From: JAFNAG01 sp041501225
GTDB taxonomy: Bacteria > Acidobacteriota > UBA6911
Reading direction: 5' to 3'
Length of the DNA: 64,000 nt
Assembly (NCBI GenBank): GCA_041501225.1
Contig: JBGQNR010000006.1
Span: forward strand, 11,971 to 75,970
Part shown: one piece after another, positions 28,390 through 38,306 of the stretch
Numbering within the stretch: position 1 is the first letter of the stretch
How the letters are laid out: every line of letters begins with the position of its first letter
The notes under the pieces: generated by a model
Database searches by the model: none
What the model saw: only the letters and a program-made list of their open reading frames with translations
Told to the model about the DNA's origin: nothing
Translations under genes and position numbers: made by a program

Positions 28390-29757
28390 TCATGGGGCGG
28401 CTCCGTTTGCCAGGAAACCAAGCTCCGGCACTGCTGCAAGCGCAAGTTTTTCCTGCACTGCACGCCGCAGCGGACTGGCCAGGGTCGCGTCGCCGATGAG
28501 GTTGCCCCCGATCACGACATCATTCCTGAGCACGATGCGTACAAGCCGGGCCGAGTCGGCCTGCTCGAGCACCCGATCCGCAGGTTCCTCGGCTTCGAAG
28601 CGGCCTATGCTGAATACGGGCCATGCGAGCACCTTGAGCTGGGTTGCGGGTGGTGTGCCTTGAAAGACTGCTTCAGCGCCGGCGAGCGCATGTCCTGCCA
28701 GCCTGCCCTGCTCCATGGCGACCGTCCATAAGCCCCAGGAGATGCCGCGGTGTTCGGCGACATCGCCAGCCGCAAGCACGTCCGGATCGTTCGTGCGCAG
28801 GCCGTCGTCGACCACAAGAGCGCGATTCACTACAAGGCCTGCGGAGCGCGCGAGACCAACGTTCGGCCGCACCCCGGCGGCGATGACGACGAGATCTGCG
28901 GGAACCTCCGCGCCATCGGCGAGCAGCACGGCGCGCACACTTTCATCACCTATGATCTCTGCCGTTTTGACGTGGGCCCGGATCGCGATGCCGAGCTCGC
29001 TCAGGTGGGAAGCGAGGCGGTCGGATGCGCTTCGTGCCAGCTGCCGTGAGAGCAGCCAGCGCCCCTCATCCAGAACGGTAACCTCCAGGCCGCGCCCGGC
29101 GAGGCCCCCTGCGGTCTCGAGCCCAAGCAATCCCCCGCCTATGCACACGCAACGCGTCCCGCGATGCGCACGTTCCAGGATAGCATCCGCATCGGCGATG
29201 GTCCGCAGGACATGGACTCCGAGCAGGCGCACGCCGGGGATCGCGGGCACAAAGGCATGCGCTCCCGTTGACAGGAGCAGCCGGTCGTAGAGAATCTCCC
29301 GGCCATCGTCCAGGACGACCCGTCGCAGCGCGCGATCGAGATGTCTGGCCTCGGCGCGAACCAGGCGGATGTGCCGCTCTTCAAACCAGGAGCCCGGCCG
29401 GATGATGAGCATATCCTTTTCCACAGTCCCTGCGAGATAGCGCGTGAGATTGAGGCGATTGTAAGGCAGTACAGCCTCCCTGTGGATTAGGGTGATGACT
29501 GCATCCGGATTGGTGTCGCGGGCGGCCTCGGCCGCGGAGAGGCCCGCTATGCCGCCGCCCAGGATGACCCAGCGGGAACCTGTGGCAGACTCCTGCTTTA
29601 CTGTAGCTACACGCGGTGTTTCAGGCGCTGGAGCCGAGGTCTCGCCGGGTTCGGGCACAAAAGCATCGCGGCCTGCACCGCACACCGGACACTCATCGGG
29701 TGGGCTGTCACCCTCGTGGATATAGCCGCAAACTGTGCATCGGAATCGTCGTATCAT
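28390..29757 (-). CDS. Rubredoxin domain fused to NAD(P)H/FAD oxidoreductase
   Basis: This is a 455-residue protein. Residues 1-40 form a rubredoxin-like iron site with two CxxC pairs (CTVCGY and CPVCGA). The rest is a pyridine-nucleotide disulfide-type flavoprotein as in rubredoxin reductase or the N-terminus of NirB: RWVILGGGIAGLSAAEAA for FAD, CVCIGGGLLGLETAGGLAGR for NAD(P), and VLAAGDVAEHRG near the flavin tail. It should pass electrons from NAD(P)H to the attached iron centre, perhaps for peroxide, NO or oxygen detoxification. The CDGSH gene follows it. Confidence 0.88.
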   Translation of the reverse strand: MIRRFRCTVCGYIHEGDSPPDECPVCGAGRDAFVPEPGETSAPAPETPRVATVKQESATGSRWVILGGGIAGLSAAEAARDTNPDAVITLIHREAVLPYNRLNLTRYLAGTVEKDMLIIRPGSWFEERHIRLVRAEARHLDRALRRVVLDDGREILYDRLLLSTGAHAFVPAIPGVRLLGVHVLRTIADADAILERAHRGTRCVCIGGGLLGLETAGGLAGRGLEVTVLDEGRWLLSRQLARSASDRLASHLSELGIAIRAHVKTAEIIGDESVRAVLLADGAEVPADLVVIAAGVRPNVGLARSAGLVVNRALVVDDGLRTNDPDVLAAGDVAEHRGISWGLWTVAMEQGRLAGHALAGAEAVFQGTPPATQLKVLAWPVFSIGRFEAEEPADRVLEQADSARLVRIVLRNDVVIGGNLIGDATLASPLRRAVQEKLALAAVPELGFLANGAAP

Positions 29758-29934
29758 TACGAACCCTGACTCAATACCATTTCACCTGGAATGCGGAAAG
29801 CATACTTGCCAAAACCCTTGTCGGTCAATGGCTTGCTTGGTGATACCACTTTCTGAATTCCGGCTTTGTCGAATCTGATCCCGGGACTAGAATTTCAGTA
29901 CGGCGATTGCAGGCTCATCCTGGGAGCGCGGAAA

Positions 29935-32589
29935 ATGAACGCGGAACAGATACGACTGGATCAGGCGCGCACGCATACGGTTCACTGGAGACGCTGGGGG
30001 CCCTATCTGAGCGAGCGCCAATGGGGCACCGTGCGTGAAGATTACAGCCCAGCCGGGACGGCCTGGGAATACTTCCCGCACGACCACGCGCGCTCGCGCG
30101 CTTATCGCTGGGGAGAGGATGGCTTGTTCGGGATCTCCGACAACCACCAGCGACTCTGTTTTGCACCCGCCCTCTGGAATGGCAAGGATCCCTTTCTGAA
30201 AGAGCGCCTGTTTGGATTGACCAACAGCGAAGGCAACCATGGGGAGGATGTGAAGGAGTATTACTACTACCTCGACAACACTCCGACCCACTCCTACATG
30301 AAGGCTCTCTATAAGTACCCCCAGTCGGAGTTTCCCTACCGCCGCCTGATCGAGGAAAACCGCCAGCGCTCCAGAGCTTTCCCGGAGTTTGAACTCATCG
30401 AGACGGGGGTATTCGATGACGACCGCTATTTTGATGTCATCGTCGAATACGCCAAAGCGGACGCAAACGACCTTCTCATCCGTATTACCGTTTTCAATCG
30501 GGGACCCGATCCCGCCCCACTGCACCTCCTGCCCACGCTCTGGTTCCGTAACACCTGGTCCTGGAATCATGGTGCAACCAAACCGGTCATCCGGCTTGCG
30601 TCCTCGGGCTCGAAACTGATCCTGCTCGAAGCCGCACATTCATCGCTGGGCCGGATGTGGCTGGCTTCTACTGGCGGTCCCGGCACTCTGTTCACCGAAA
30701 ATGAAACCAATGTAGAGAGGTTGTTTGGCGTTGCCAATGGCTCGAAGCCGGTGAAGGACGGCATACACGCTTACATAATTCACGGCGATCTCCACGCAGT
30801 CAGTCCTGAAGCATCCGGCACGAAAGCTGCCTTCCACTTTCAGCGCCAGTTGGGTCCGGGAGAGTCATGGGTGATCCCGCTGCGGCTCTGCGACCGCCCC
30901 GGTACGCTCGATTCATTAGGTGCGGAATTCGACTCCATCTTTGATCTGCGGCGCAAGGAAGCTGAGGAGTTTTACGCGACGATGGCTGTCGAGCGTATGA
31001 ATACGGATGCGCGCAGCATCCAGCGCCAGGCCTTTGCGGGAATGCTCTGGAACAAGCAGTTTTACCACTACGTGGTTCGCGAGTGGCTCGAGGGCGACCC
31101 TGCCGAACCGCCGCCTCCCCCTCAGCGCAGGAATGTGCGCAATCAGGCGTGGGAACATCTCTACACGGACGATATTCTCTCGATGCCCGACACTTGGGAA
31201 TACCCGTGGTTTGCGGCCTGGGATCTGGCGTTCCATTGCATCCCCTTGGGCATGATTGATCCTGACTTTGCCAAGCAACAGCTGGTGCTCCTGACCAGGG
31301 AATGGTACATGCATCCCAACGGTCAGCTGCCCGCCTATGAGTGGTTTCTCGACGACGTGAACCCGCCTGTTCATGCCTGGGCGGCCTGGCGTGTGTACAA
31401 GATTGATAAGAAGGTATCCGGAAGGGGAGACCGGCTTTTTCTCGAACGCGTCTTCCAGAAACTGCTGCTCAATTTCACCTGGTGGGTAAATCGCAAAGAT
31501 CAGGAAGATAAAAACATCTTCCAAGGCGGATTCCTCGGGCTGGACAACATCGGCGTTTTCGATCGCAGCAAACCCCTGCCGACAGGGGGACATATCGAGC
31601 AATCGGATGGCACCAGCTGGATGGCCACGTACTGCTTGAATCTGCTTGCGATTGCTCTCGAACTGGCTCAGGACAACCCGAGTTATGAAGATATTGCGAG
31701 CAAGTTTTTCGAGCACTTTCTCTATATTTCCCGTGCCATGAATCATATGGGCAGCGATGGCAGCTCTCTGTGGGACGACCAGGACGGCTTCTTTTATGAC
31801 AACCTCCGCTTGCCTGACGGTCAACGAATTCCTCTCAAGGTCCGATCCCTGGTCGGGCTGATTCCGCTCTTCGCCGTCGAAACTTTGGAGCTATCCCATC
31901 TCGTCAAGTTCCCGGGATTCGCCAAAAGACTCAACTGGTTCATGGAGAACCGGCCGGACCTGGCTCAGAACGTTACCTGTCGGGGTGAGGCAGGAGCTTG
32001 CGAAAGGAGAATTCTTTCGATCGTGACGCCGGATCAGCTCCGCATCATTCTCAGCCGGATGCTGGACGAGAATGAATTCCTGGGACCGTACGGGATTCGC
32101 TCGCTGTCGCGCTATCATGAAAAGCATCCCTACATTTTCAACATTGCCGGCATGGAACACCGTGTCCAATACGAGCCCGCGGAATCGACATCGTGGCTGT
32201 TCGGCGGCAATTCGAACTGGCGGGGGCCGGTGTGGATGCCGCTGAATTTCCTCATGATCGAGTCGCTGCAGAAATTCCACCACTATCTTGGTGACGAGTA
32301 CAAAGTGGAGTGCCCCACGGGTTCCGGCCAAATGAAAACACTCTGGGAGATCTCGATGGATCTCTCCCGCCGGCTCACATCGATCTTCTTGCGGAACAGC
32401 GAAGGACGGCGTCCGGCCTTCGGCAATTGCAGGAAATTCCAGGAAGATCCGCTTTGGCGGGACTGCCTGCTGTTCCACGAGTACTTCCATGGGGATAACG
32501 GAGCGGGGATTGGAGCCAGCCACCAGACAGGCTGGACGGGACTCATCGCGAAGCTGCTTCAGCAATGCAGCCGGTACTCGGAGGATTAG
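29935..32589 (+). CDS. GH63-like glucosidase (MGH1-like)
   Basis: This 884-residue cytosolic protein starts MNAEQIRLDQARTHTVHWRR at 29935 after GGGAG. The opening RWGPYLSERQWGTVREDYS, then NDLLIRITVFNRGPDPAPL, TDDILSMPDTWEYPWFAAWD, LPAYEWFLDDVNPPVHAWA and NSNWRGPVWMPLNFLMIES mark the large bacterial glucosidase group with an alpha/alpha toroid fold of GH63 type. These act on small alpha-glucosides such as glucosylglycerate or mannosylglycerate, or on trehalose-like substrates. There is no signal peptide. The substrate is unknown. It is convergent with zwf. Confidence 0.82.
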   Translation: MNAEQIRLDQARTHTVHWRRWGPYLSERQWGTVREDYSPAGTAWEYFPHDHARSRAYRWGEDGLFGISDNHQRLCFAPALWNGKDPFLKERLFGLTNSEGNHGEDVKEYYYYLDNTPTHSYMKALYKYPQSEFPYRRLIEENRQRSRAFPEFELIETGVFDDDRYFDVIVEYAKADANDLLIRITVFNRGPDPAPLHLLPTLWFRNTWSWNHGATKPVIRLASSGSKLILLEAAHSSLGRMWLASTGGPGTLFTENETNVERLFGVANGSKPVKDGIHAYIIHGDLHAVSPEASGTKAAFHFQRQLGPGESWVIPLRLCDRPGTLDSLGAEFDSIFDLRRKEAEEFYATMAVERMNTDARSIQRQAFAGMLWNKQFYHYVVREWLEGDPAEPPPPPQRRNVRNQAWEHLYTDDILSMPDTWEYPWFAAWDLAFHCIPLGMIDPDFAKQQLVLLTREWYMHPNGQLPAYEWFLDDVNPPVHAWAAWRVYKIDKKVSGRGDRLFLERVFQKLLLNFTWWVNRKDQEDKNIFQGGFLGLDNIGVFDRSKPLPTGGHIEQSDGTSWMATYCLNLLAIALELAQDNPSYEDIASKFFEHFLYISRAMNHMGSDGSSLWDDQDGFFYDNLRLPDGQRIPLKVRSLVGLIPLFAVETLELSHLVKFPGFAKRLNWFMENRPDLAQNVTCRGEAGACERRILSIVTPDQLRIILSRMLDENEFLGPYGIRSLSRYHEKHPYIFNIAGMEHRVQYEPAESTSWLFGGNSNWRGPVWMPLNFLMIESLQKFHHYLGDEYKVECPTGSGQMKTLWEISMDLSRRLTSIFLRNSEGRRPAFGNCRKFQEDPLWRDCLLFHEYFHGDNGAGIGASHQTGWTGLIAKLLQQCSRYSED

Positions 32590-32665
32590 CCGCAGTTACC
32601 TCTTTGTGCTGCTGGATCCGCAAACACGCGCAAATCACGAGTAATGCGCTCATTCTCCGGATTCC

Positions 32666-34285
32666 CTAGCCGGAGTTTCTCCAGACCCTCCCTTCCTGAC
32701 CGAGAAGGTCGTCGGCGGCTGCGGGCCCCCAGGACCCAGGCCCGTAGGTATGGATCGGGATATCAGGCTGCGAATTCCACGCGCTCAGGATGGGATCCAC
32801 TACGTGCCAGGCGGCCTCGACTTGATCCGAACGGGTAAACAGCGTGGAGTCCCCGCGCATTACATCCAGCAAGAGCCGCTCGTAGGCTTCCGGCAGAGAC
32901 CGGTTCCACGTCTGGAGGTAGGAAAAGTCCATGGCCACGCTTTCAACCACAAACTGCATCGAGGGCCGTTTCGCCGAGAACAGCAAGGATATCCCTTCAT
33001 CCGGCTGAATGCGGAATATCAGCGTATTCGGATGGGAGAGCGTCAGATCGCAGAAATCGCCCACACACTCAACCGTCCGGAACAGTTGAAGCGGCGGTTG
33101 CTTGAATTGAATGACGATCTCCGTCACGCGTTTCCTCAGTCTCTTGCCCGTGCGCAGATACACAGGCACGCCGGCCCAGCGCCAGTTTTCCATGCCGAGC
33201 CGCAGAGCACAGTAGGATTCGGTTCTGGAATCGCGTGCCACTCGATCCTCATCCACGTAGGCAGGAACGGACTGGCCGTTCTCTGTGCCCGCGAGGTATT
33301 GGGCGCGGATTGTTTTCGACCGCATCTCGTGCGGTGCCGGCGGCAGGAGCGACTGGAGGAGCTGGACCTTCGCGCTGCGCATCGCATCGGCAGTCAGATT
33401 GCTCGGGGGTTCCATGGCAACCAGGCAGAGCAACTGAAGCAGGTGATTCTGGACCATGTCGCGCAGAGCTCCGGCTGAATCATAATAGGCGCCGCGCCCG
33501 CTCTCCATGCCCACCGCTTCGCTGGCGGTGATCTGGATGTGATCCACATGGTGCCGGTTGAACACCGGTTCGAAGATCGAATTGGCCAGGCGGAAACCCA
33601 GGATGTTTTGTACGGTTTCCTTCCCAAGATAATGATCGATGCGGTAGACCTGCGTTTCGTCCAGATGAGTGAGAATGTCCCGGTTCAATTGGCGCGCGCT
33701 ATCGAGATCCCGGCCAAAAGGCTTCTCGATGACCACTCTGGACCAGGGCTCGCAGTGCGGAGCGCTGATCAATCCCGACCTGCTGAGGTTTTCTATCGTC
33801 GGCAGGAAATGCTCGGGCGTGATCGCCAGGTAGAAAACGTGGTTGGACGGGAATCTGTCCTCATCCTGGAATCGAACTTTGAGCGCCCGGTAGTCTTCCG
33901 GATTATCCAGATCGCCCCTGTGATAATAGAGCCGGCAGGTGAATTCGTCGAGTTGCGCTTCGTCGACCGGAAGCCGGCTGAAGGCTTTAAGCGACTCACG
34001 CATACGATCGCGAAAACTCTGGTCGTTGTAGTCCCTCCTCGCGTATCCGACAATTGCGAAGCGCTGACGGAGCAATCCCTGGGCATAAAGGGCGTACAAT
34101 GCCGGGACGAGCTTCCGGAGCGTGAGGTCTCCTGACGCGCCGAAAATGGTAATGGTTACCGGTTCCTCACTGTAAACAAGGGGCAGAGACTGGCGCCCGG
34201 AATCCGCGGTCACAGGGGTTATGCTTCCGGCAAGTGTCGTTTGACTTCTCGTCATAGTTCCGTTCCATGCTTTTGAATTGCTCAT
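32666..34285 (-). CDS. zwf: Glucose-6-phosphate 1-dehydrogenase
   Basis: This 539-residue enzyme oxidises glucose 6-phosphate to 6-phosphogluconolactone with NAD(P)+. The coenzyme motif GASGDL is at residues 49-54, EKPFG at 187-191, and the substrate/catalytic RIDHYLGKE at 215-223. Length and order are normal apart from an N-terminal extension of about 40 residues; M11 is an alternative start. Its start overlaps the PhoH stop by 4 bp (ATGA), so the two are translationally coupled. No 6-phosphogluconate dehydrogenase is adjacent. Confidence 0.95.
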   Translation of the reverse strand: MSNSKAWNGTMTRSQTTLAGSITPVTADSGRQSLPLVYSEEPVTITIFGASGDLTLRKLVPALYALYAQGLLRQRFAIVGYARRDYNDQSFRDRMRESLKAFSRLPVDEAQLDEFTCRLYYHRGDLDNPEDYRALKVRFQDEDRFPSNHVFYLAITPEHFLPTIENLSRSGLISAPHCEPWSRVVIEKPFGRDLDSARQLNRDILTHLDETQVYRIDHYLGKETVQNILGFRLANSIFEPVFNRHHVDHIQITASEAVGMESGRGAYYDSAGALRDMVQNHLLQLLCLVAMEPPSNLTADAMRSAKVQLLQSLLPPAPHEMRSKTIRAQYLAGTENGQSVPAYVDEDRVARDSRTESYCALRLGMENWRWAGVPVYLRTGKRLRKRVTEIVIQFKQPPLQLFRTVECVGDFCDLTLSHPNTLIFRIQPDEGISLLFSAKRPSMQFVVESVAMDFSYLQTWNRSLPEAYERLLLDVMRGDSTLFTRSDQVEAAWHVVDPILSAWNSQPDIPIHTYGPGSWGPAAADDLLGQEGRVWRNSG

Positions 34286-35625
34286 AGCAGGTTGCTGGCG
34301 AGATCGGCAAGTTCGGATCGTTCCCCCTTTTCGAGATTGATGTGTGCGTAGAGCCGCTGGCCCTTGAAATGCTCGATGAGGTAGGAAAGCCCGTTTGATT
34401 GTGAGTCCAGGTAGGGATGGTCGATCTGGAAAATGTCCCCGGTGAAGACGATCTTGACTCCTTCGCCCGCGCGCGTGATGATCGTCTTAATTTCGTGGGG
34501 CGTCAGGTTTTGCGCCTCGTCGACGATGAAGATAATCCTCTGGAGACTCCGACCCCGGATATAGCTTAAAGGTTCGATGACAAGTTTCCCATCCTGGATC
34601 ATCTGGTCGATCTGCTGGTATTGCTTGTCTTCTTCAGGAAACTGGCTCTGAATGACCTTGAGATTGTCCCAAAGGGGGCGCATGTACGGCGCCAGCTTGC
34701 TGTCGATGTCTCCCGGCAGGTATCCCATGTCTTTGTTGCTCAGCGGCACGATCGGCCGGGCGAGGAAAATCTGGCGATAATGCTTTTTGACATGAATAGC
34801 ACTGGCGAGCGCAAGGAGCGTTTTGCCCGTCCCCGCTTTGCCCGTCAAGGTCACCAGGGGAATGCTTGTGCGCGTGAGGGCGTCGATGGCGAAAGTCTGT
34901 TCAGCATTCCGCGGCTTGATTCCGTAGGCTGCCAGCTTTTCGACCTTGCGCAGGAAGGAACACTCCTGGTCGATGACGGCGAGCGCAGATTGGCTGCTGT
35001 TTTTGAGTATGAGGTACTTGCTTGGAATCAGATCGCTGCCGCAGGCGGAGCGGAACCTGTCGGCGGCGACTTCGTAGGGAGATTGGTAGAGATCGCCGAT
35101 CAGCGAACCGGAGACGTTCTCGACGATTTCCTTGCCGCTGTACAAGGCTTCAATGCTGTGGACGCGGTCGGTGCTGTAGTCCTCGGCCGGGATGGAGATG
35201 GCCTTGGCTTTCATCCGCAGATTTACATCCTTGGTCACAAGGATCACGGAGTTCTTGCGTCTTGTCTTTTTCTGCAGCTCCAATGCGACGCTCAGGACCC
35301 GGTGATCCGGCGTGTCTTCCCGGAAGGCGTCCTGGATTTCCGGGCTCAATCCCTTGGTAATGGCGATCCGTACCTTGCCCTTCCCCTTGCCGAGCGAAAT
35401 GCCTCCATTGAACAAGGCGTTGCCGGTGATTGAATCAAGAGTCCGGGCAAATTCGCGGGCATTGAAATTGATCACCTGGCTGCCGCGCTTGAAATGATCG
35501 ATCTCTTCGATCACGACCAGCGGGATGACGATATCGTTTTCCTGGAATTGATGGATGCAGGTTGCATCATGGAGAATGACATTGGTGTCGAGAATGAAAG
35601 TTTTCGCTTTACTTTCGCCTTTCAT
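34282..35625 (-). CDS. PIN-PhoH family ATPase (PhoH2-like RNA-acting protein)
   Basis: This 447-residue protein joins an N-terminal PIN nuclease domain (ILDTNVILHD with D13, acidic residues near VVIEEIDHF, TPDHR and TKDVN) to a PhoH ATPase. The Walker A motif GKAGTGKT is at 262-269, the Walker B is IIFIVDEAQN, and FTGDIFQIDHPYLD lies near the end. Mycobacterial PhoH2 proteins with this layout unwind and cut RNA. GGGAGG precedes the start. It is the first gene of a coupled pair with zwf, an unusual partnership. Confidence 0.9.
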   Translation of the reverse strand: MKGESKAKTFILDTNVILHDATCIHQFQENDIVIPLVVIEEIDHFKRGSQVINFNAREFARTLDSITGNALFNGGISLGKGKGKVRIAITKGLSPEIQDAFREDTPDHRVLSVALELQKKTRRKNSVILVTKDVNLRMKAKAISIPAEDYSTDRVHSIEALYSGKEIVENVSGSLIGDLYQSPYEVAADRFRSACGSDLIPSKYLILKNSSQSALAVIDQECSFLRKVEKLAAYGIKPRNAEQTFAIDALTRTSIPLVTLTGKAGTGKTLLALASAIHVKKHYRQIFLARPIVPLSNKDMGYLPGDIDSKLAPYMRPLWDNLKVIQSQFPEEDKQYQQIDQMIQDGKLVIEPLSYIRGRSLQRIIFIVDEAQNLTPHEIKTIITRAGEGVKIVFTGDIFQIDHPYLDSQSNGLSYLIEHFKGQRLYAHINLEKGERSELADLASNLL

Positions 35626-35949
35626 GGACCTCCCAGTCAGTCAGGATTGGAGACGTCAGCCGAAGTGGTGCCGGGATGCAGGGCAAGTAGCAGGCGCAAA
35701 ATGCAGATAACAAATTCACCAACAATTCTGCTTCCTTTAAGATACTCCTAGTTTGGCATCATCGATGGCCTCAGATCCAGAGAAATCTCGCCATCGTGGA
35801 CGCCCAGCTATAGTATTAAATTATCACATTAAAGAGAAATCAGGGACTTCTTTACAACTCCGAACCCAGAGGTGCTGGCGTGCACGTATTTATTGACGCC
35901 GGCTCATGTATACCGGCATCCCCAAAGCTAAAACCGTTAGGTGCAAAAC
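35626..35949. other. Intergenic region between phoH-like gene and DinB remnant
   Basis: These 324 bp lie upstream of the PhoH-type gene and of the DinB-like fragment, which diverge. The middle part (about 35800-35840) is AT-rich, and any promoter would sit here. No gene, strong repeat or structured RNA was recognised. Confidence 0.4.
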
Positions 35950-36204
35950 ATGATCGAGCAACTTATCGAAGCCTGGCAGATCAATCACCGTGTCACAATC
36001 AAGCTGTTGGAAACATTGTCGGACGACGCGCTGCGTGCGACGCTGTCCACGCGCGGAGGCCGCGATGTCGCGCGCCAGCTTGCGCACGTGCATGAAGTGC
36101 GGACCATGAGGGTCGAGGGAGCAGGGAAAGCCATGGCGTCCGGCCTACCCCACTTCGAAAAAGGAGAAACACCGGGGGTCAGGCCTGGAAAAATTAATTT
36201 TTAA
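35950..36204 (+). pseudogene. DinB/DUF664-like gene truncated by a palindromic element
   Basis: The frame from the ATG at 35950 reads IEQLIEAWQINHRVTIKLLE then LAHVHEVRTMRVE, the first two helices of a DinB-like four-helix bundle with its metal-binding His. After about 70 residues it runs into the palindrome at 36174 and ends KGETPGVRPGKINF, encoded by the repeat itself. Normal family members are about 150-170 residues. The missing half is not found after the element, so the gene is broken. A DUF664 or related relative is equally possible. Confidence 0.65.
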
Positions 36205-36264
36205 ACAACCGTGGATGCTTCGAGGGAAATGGGGCAAAAATGAAATTTTCCAGGCCTGACCCCC
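36174..36264. repeat. 22-bp near-perfect inverted repeat (REP/MITE-like)
   Basis: The arms at 36174-36195 (GGGGGTCAGGCCTGGAAAA...) and 36243-36264 match at 21 of 22 positions. They enclose about 47 nt. It terminates the DinB-like fragment and abuts the 3' end of the ABC permease gene. The GGGG(T/A)CAGGC core is shared with the palindrome at 3935-4033. Confidence 0.8.
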
Positions 36265-36270
36265 TGGCTT

Positions 36271-37491
36271 TTATTCATAGCGCAAGGCGTCAATCGGGTC
36301 CAGGTGTGAGGCTTTGAGCGCCGGATACCAACCGGCGGCAATGCCGATTGCGCCTGCGAAGCTGAATGCCATGCCGATGGCAGGGGTAGAGACAAGGGTG
36401 TGCCAGCCCAGAGAATTGGAAATCAGCCTCGAACTGACGAGGCCGGAAACCACCCCCAGCAGTCCGCCAAAGATGGCCAGCACCACTGCCTCCGTGAGGA
36501 ACTGAAATTGGATATCCCCGCCGGTGGCGCCGACGGCCATGCGAATGCCGATCTCACGGGTGCGTTCGGTGACGGAGACCAACATGATGTTCATGACTCC
36601 GATGCCGCCCACGATCAGGCTGACGAAGGCGATGCTCGCGAGGAGCAGAGTCATCACCCGGTTGGAATTGTTGGCGAGTTCCGCCATGTCGGAAAGGTTC
36701 CGCACCTGAAAGTCGGCGTCTTCGGGTGTTGCGATGCGATGACGCTGTATCAAAAGGGCATTGATCTGAGTCTCAGCCGTAGAGGTGGCGGCCTGGGATA
36801 CGGCTGAAACCATGATGCTGTGGATGTAGGTGATTCCGAGCAGCTTTTTCTGGACCGTTGTGTACGGCGCGATGACGGTATCGTCCTGATCCTGCCCCAT
36901 GCCGCTCTGGCCTTTGGCTTTCAACACTCCGATGACGCGCCAGGGCGAGTTGCGGATGCGGATCTCCTGCCCGATCGGGTCCTGACCCGGAAAGAGATTA
37001 TCCACGACGGTCTTGCCGAGCACGCAAACCCGCTGGGCCGAGTTTTCATCCTGCTCCGTGAAGAAACTGCCGCTCCCCATTTCCCAGAGCTTGATCGACA
37101 GGAAGTTAACATTGACACCTTGGATGTTGGTGAACCAGTTCTGGTTCCCAAACACTACGGGAGCACTCGCGCGCACCACAGGCGACGCGAGCTGTACGGC
37201 AGGGCACTCGCGCACGATGGCCTGGTAGTCCTCCACGGTCAGCGTGCTCGAGGTTCCCGCTCCCGAGCGCACACCACCCCGATTAAATGATCCGGCCGAG
37301 ACATAAAGCATATTGCTGCCGGCGCTGGCGATCTGCTCGGAGATGGTTGCCTGCGCTCCCTGCCCGATGCTCACCATGGCGATGACGGCACCGACCCCGA
37401 TGATGATGCCGAGCATAGTGAGGATCGAACGCATCTTGTTAAGGTTGAGCGCCTTCAGAGCCACACGGATGATGGTGAAGAGGAAGACCAT
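36271..37491 (-). CDS. MacB-type ABC transporter permease
   Basis: This 406-residue inner-membrane protein has one N-terminal helix, a large periplasmic MacB-PCD domain (SIGQGAQATISEQIASAGSN to about residue 240) and three C-terminal helices with the FtsX core (GGIGVMNIMLVSVTERTREI, GIRMAVGATGGDIQFQFLTEA). GGAGG lies 8 nt before the ATG. It is last in an operon with the ATPase (3-bp gap) and the adaptor. Likely role: tripartite export of a small molecule, peptide or lipid, driven by mechanotransmission. Confidence 0.92.
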   Translation of the reverse strand: MVFLFTIIRVALKALNLNKMRSILTMLGIIIGVGAVIAMVSIGQGAQATISEQIASAGSNMLYVSAGSFNRGGVRSGAGTSSTLTVEDYQAIVRECPAVQLASPVVRASAPVVFGNQNWFTNIQGVNVNFLSIKLWEMGSGSFFTEQDENSAQRVCVLGKTVVDNLFPGQDPIGQEIRIRNSPWRVIGVLKAKGQSGMGQDQDDTVIAPYTTVQKKLLGITYIHSIMVSAVSQAATSTAETQINALLIQRHRIATPEDADFQVRNLSDMAELANNSNRVMTLLLASIAFVSLIVGGIGVMNIMLVSVTERTREIGIRMAVGATGGDIQFQFLTEAVVLAIFGGLLGVVSGLVSSRLISNSLGWHTLVSTPAIGMAFSFAGAIGIAAGWYPALKASHLDPIDALRYE

Positions 37492-37494
37492 GGT

Positions 37495-38292
37495 TTAATC
37501 CTCCGAAGGGGGGAGTGCGGCTAGAATCTCCGAGGCGATGCGCCGCTTCAGCACCGGCTGGTCGCGCGTGATGTGACCGTCGCGAAAGGTGATGATCCGT
37601 TTGCAGTATTCGGCGATATCCGGCTCGTGCGTGACCAAGATGATCGTCAGGTTGTCCCGCTCGTTCAGCTCCTGGAACACCTGCATGATCTCGATGCTGG
37701 TGCAGCTGTCCAGATTTCCGGTAGGTTCATCCGCGAGCAGGATGGCAGGCCGGTTCACCAGCGAGCGGGCGATGGCCACACGCTGCTGCTGCCCGCCCGA
37801 AAGCTGGGAAGGAATGTGGTGCGCTCGATCGCTCAGCCGCACCTTCTCGAGTGCCTCCAGGGCGCGCATCCGTCGTTCACGGGCGCGCGCGCGGGCGTAA
37901 ATGAGTGGGAGTTCGACATTCTCGAGGGCGGTCGTGCGGCTCAGCAGGTTGAATCCCTGAAAAACGAAGCCGACCCGCTGGTTGCGGATGTGGGCCAGAT
38001 CGACCCGCGACATTTCTGCAACGTTCGTGCCCTCCAGCAGGTAGGTTCCCTCCGAAGGCTTGTCCAGGCAGCCGAGCAGGTTCATGAACGTCGACTTGCC
38101 CGACCCGGATGCGCCCATGATGGCAACGAACTCCCCACGCAGGATGTCCAGAGATATGCCGCGCAGTGCGTGCACCCGCGTATCTCCCATCTCGTAAAAC
38201 TTGTGGAGCTCCATTACCTTGATGAGCGGTTCGCTTGCGCTCCGGCTCAACGCCTGCCATTCTTCCCGGATCTGCAATTGTGCCGCGCTCAT
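37495..38292 (-). CDS. MacB/LolD-type ABC transporter ATP-binding protein
   Basis: This ATPase of about 265 residues has Walker A MGASGSGKST, signature LSGGQQQRVAIARSLVNRP, Walker B ILLADEPTGNLD and H-loop LVTHEPDIA. The longest frame extends back into the adaptor gene. The ATG at 38292 follows AAGGGGGCGG and is preferred; the ATG at 38310, which overlaps the adaptor stop as ATGA, is the alternative. It pairs with the permease encoded 3 bp downstream. Confidence 0.93.
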   Translation of the reverse strand: MSAAQLQIREEWQALSRSASEPLIKVMELHKFYEMGDTRVHALRGISLDILRGEFVAIMGASGSGKSTFMNLLGCLDKPSEGTYLLEGTNVAEMSRVDLAHIRNQRVGFVFQGFNLLSRTTALENVELPLIYARARARERRMRALEALEKVRLSDRAHHIPSQLSGGQQQRVAIARSLVNRPAILLADEPTGNLDSCTSIEIMQVFQELNERDNLTIILVTHEPDIAEYCKRIITFRDGHITRDQPVLKRRIASEILAALPPSED

Positions 38293-38306
38293 GGCGTCCG
38301 CCCCCT

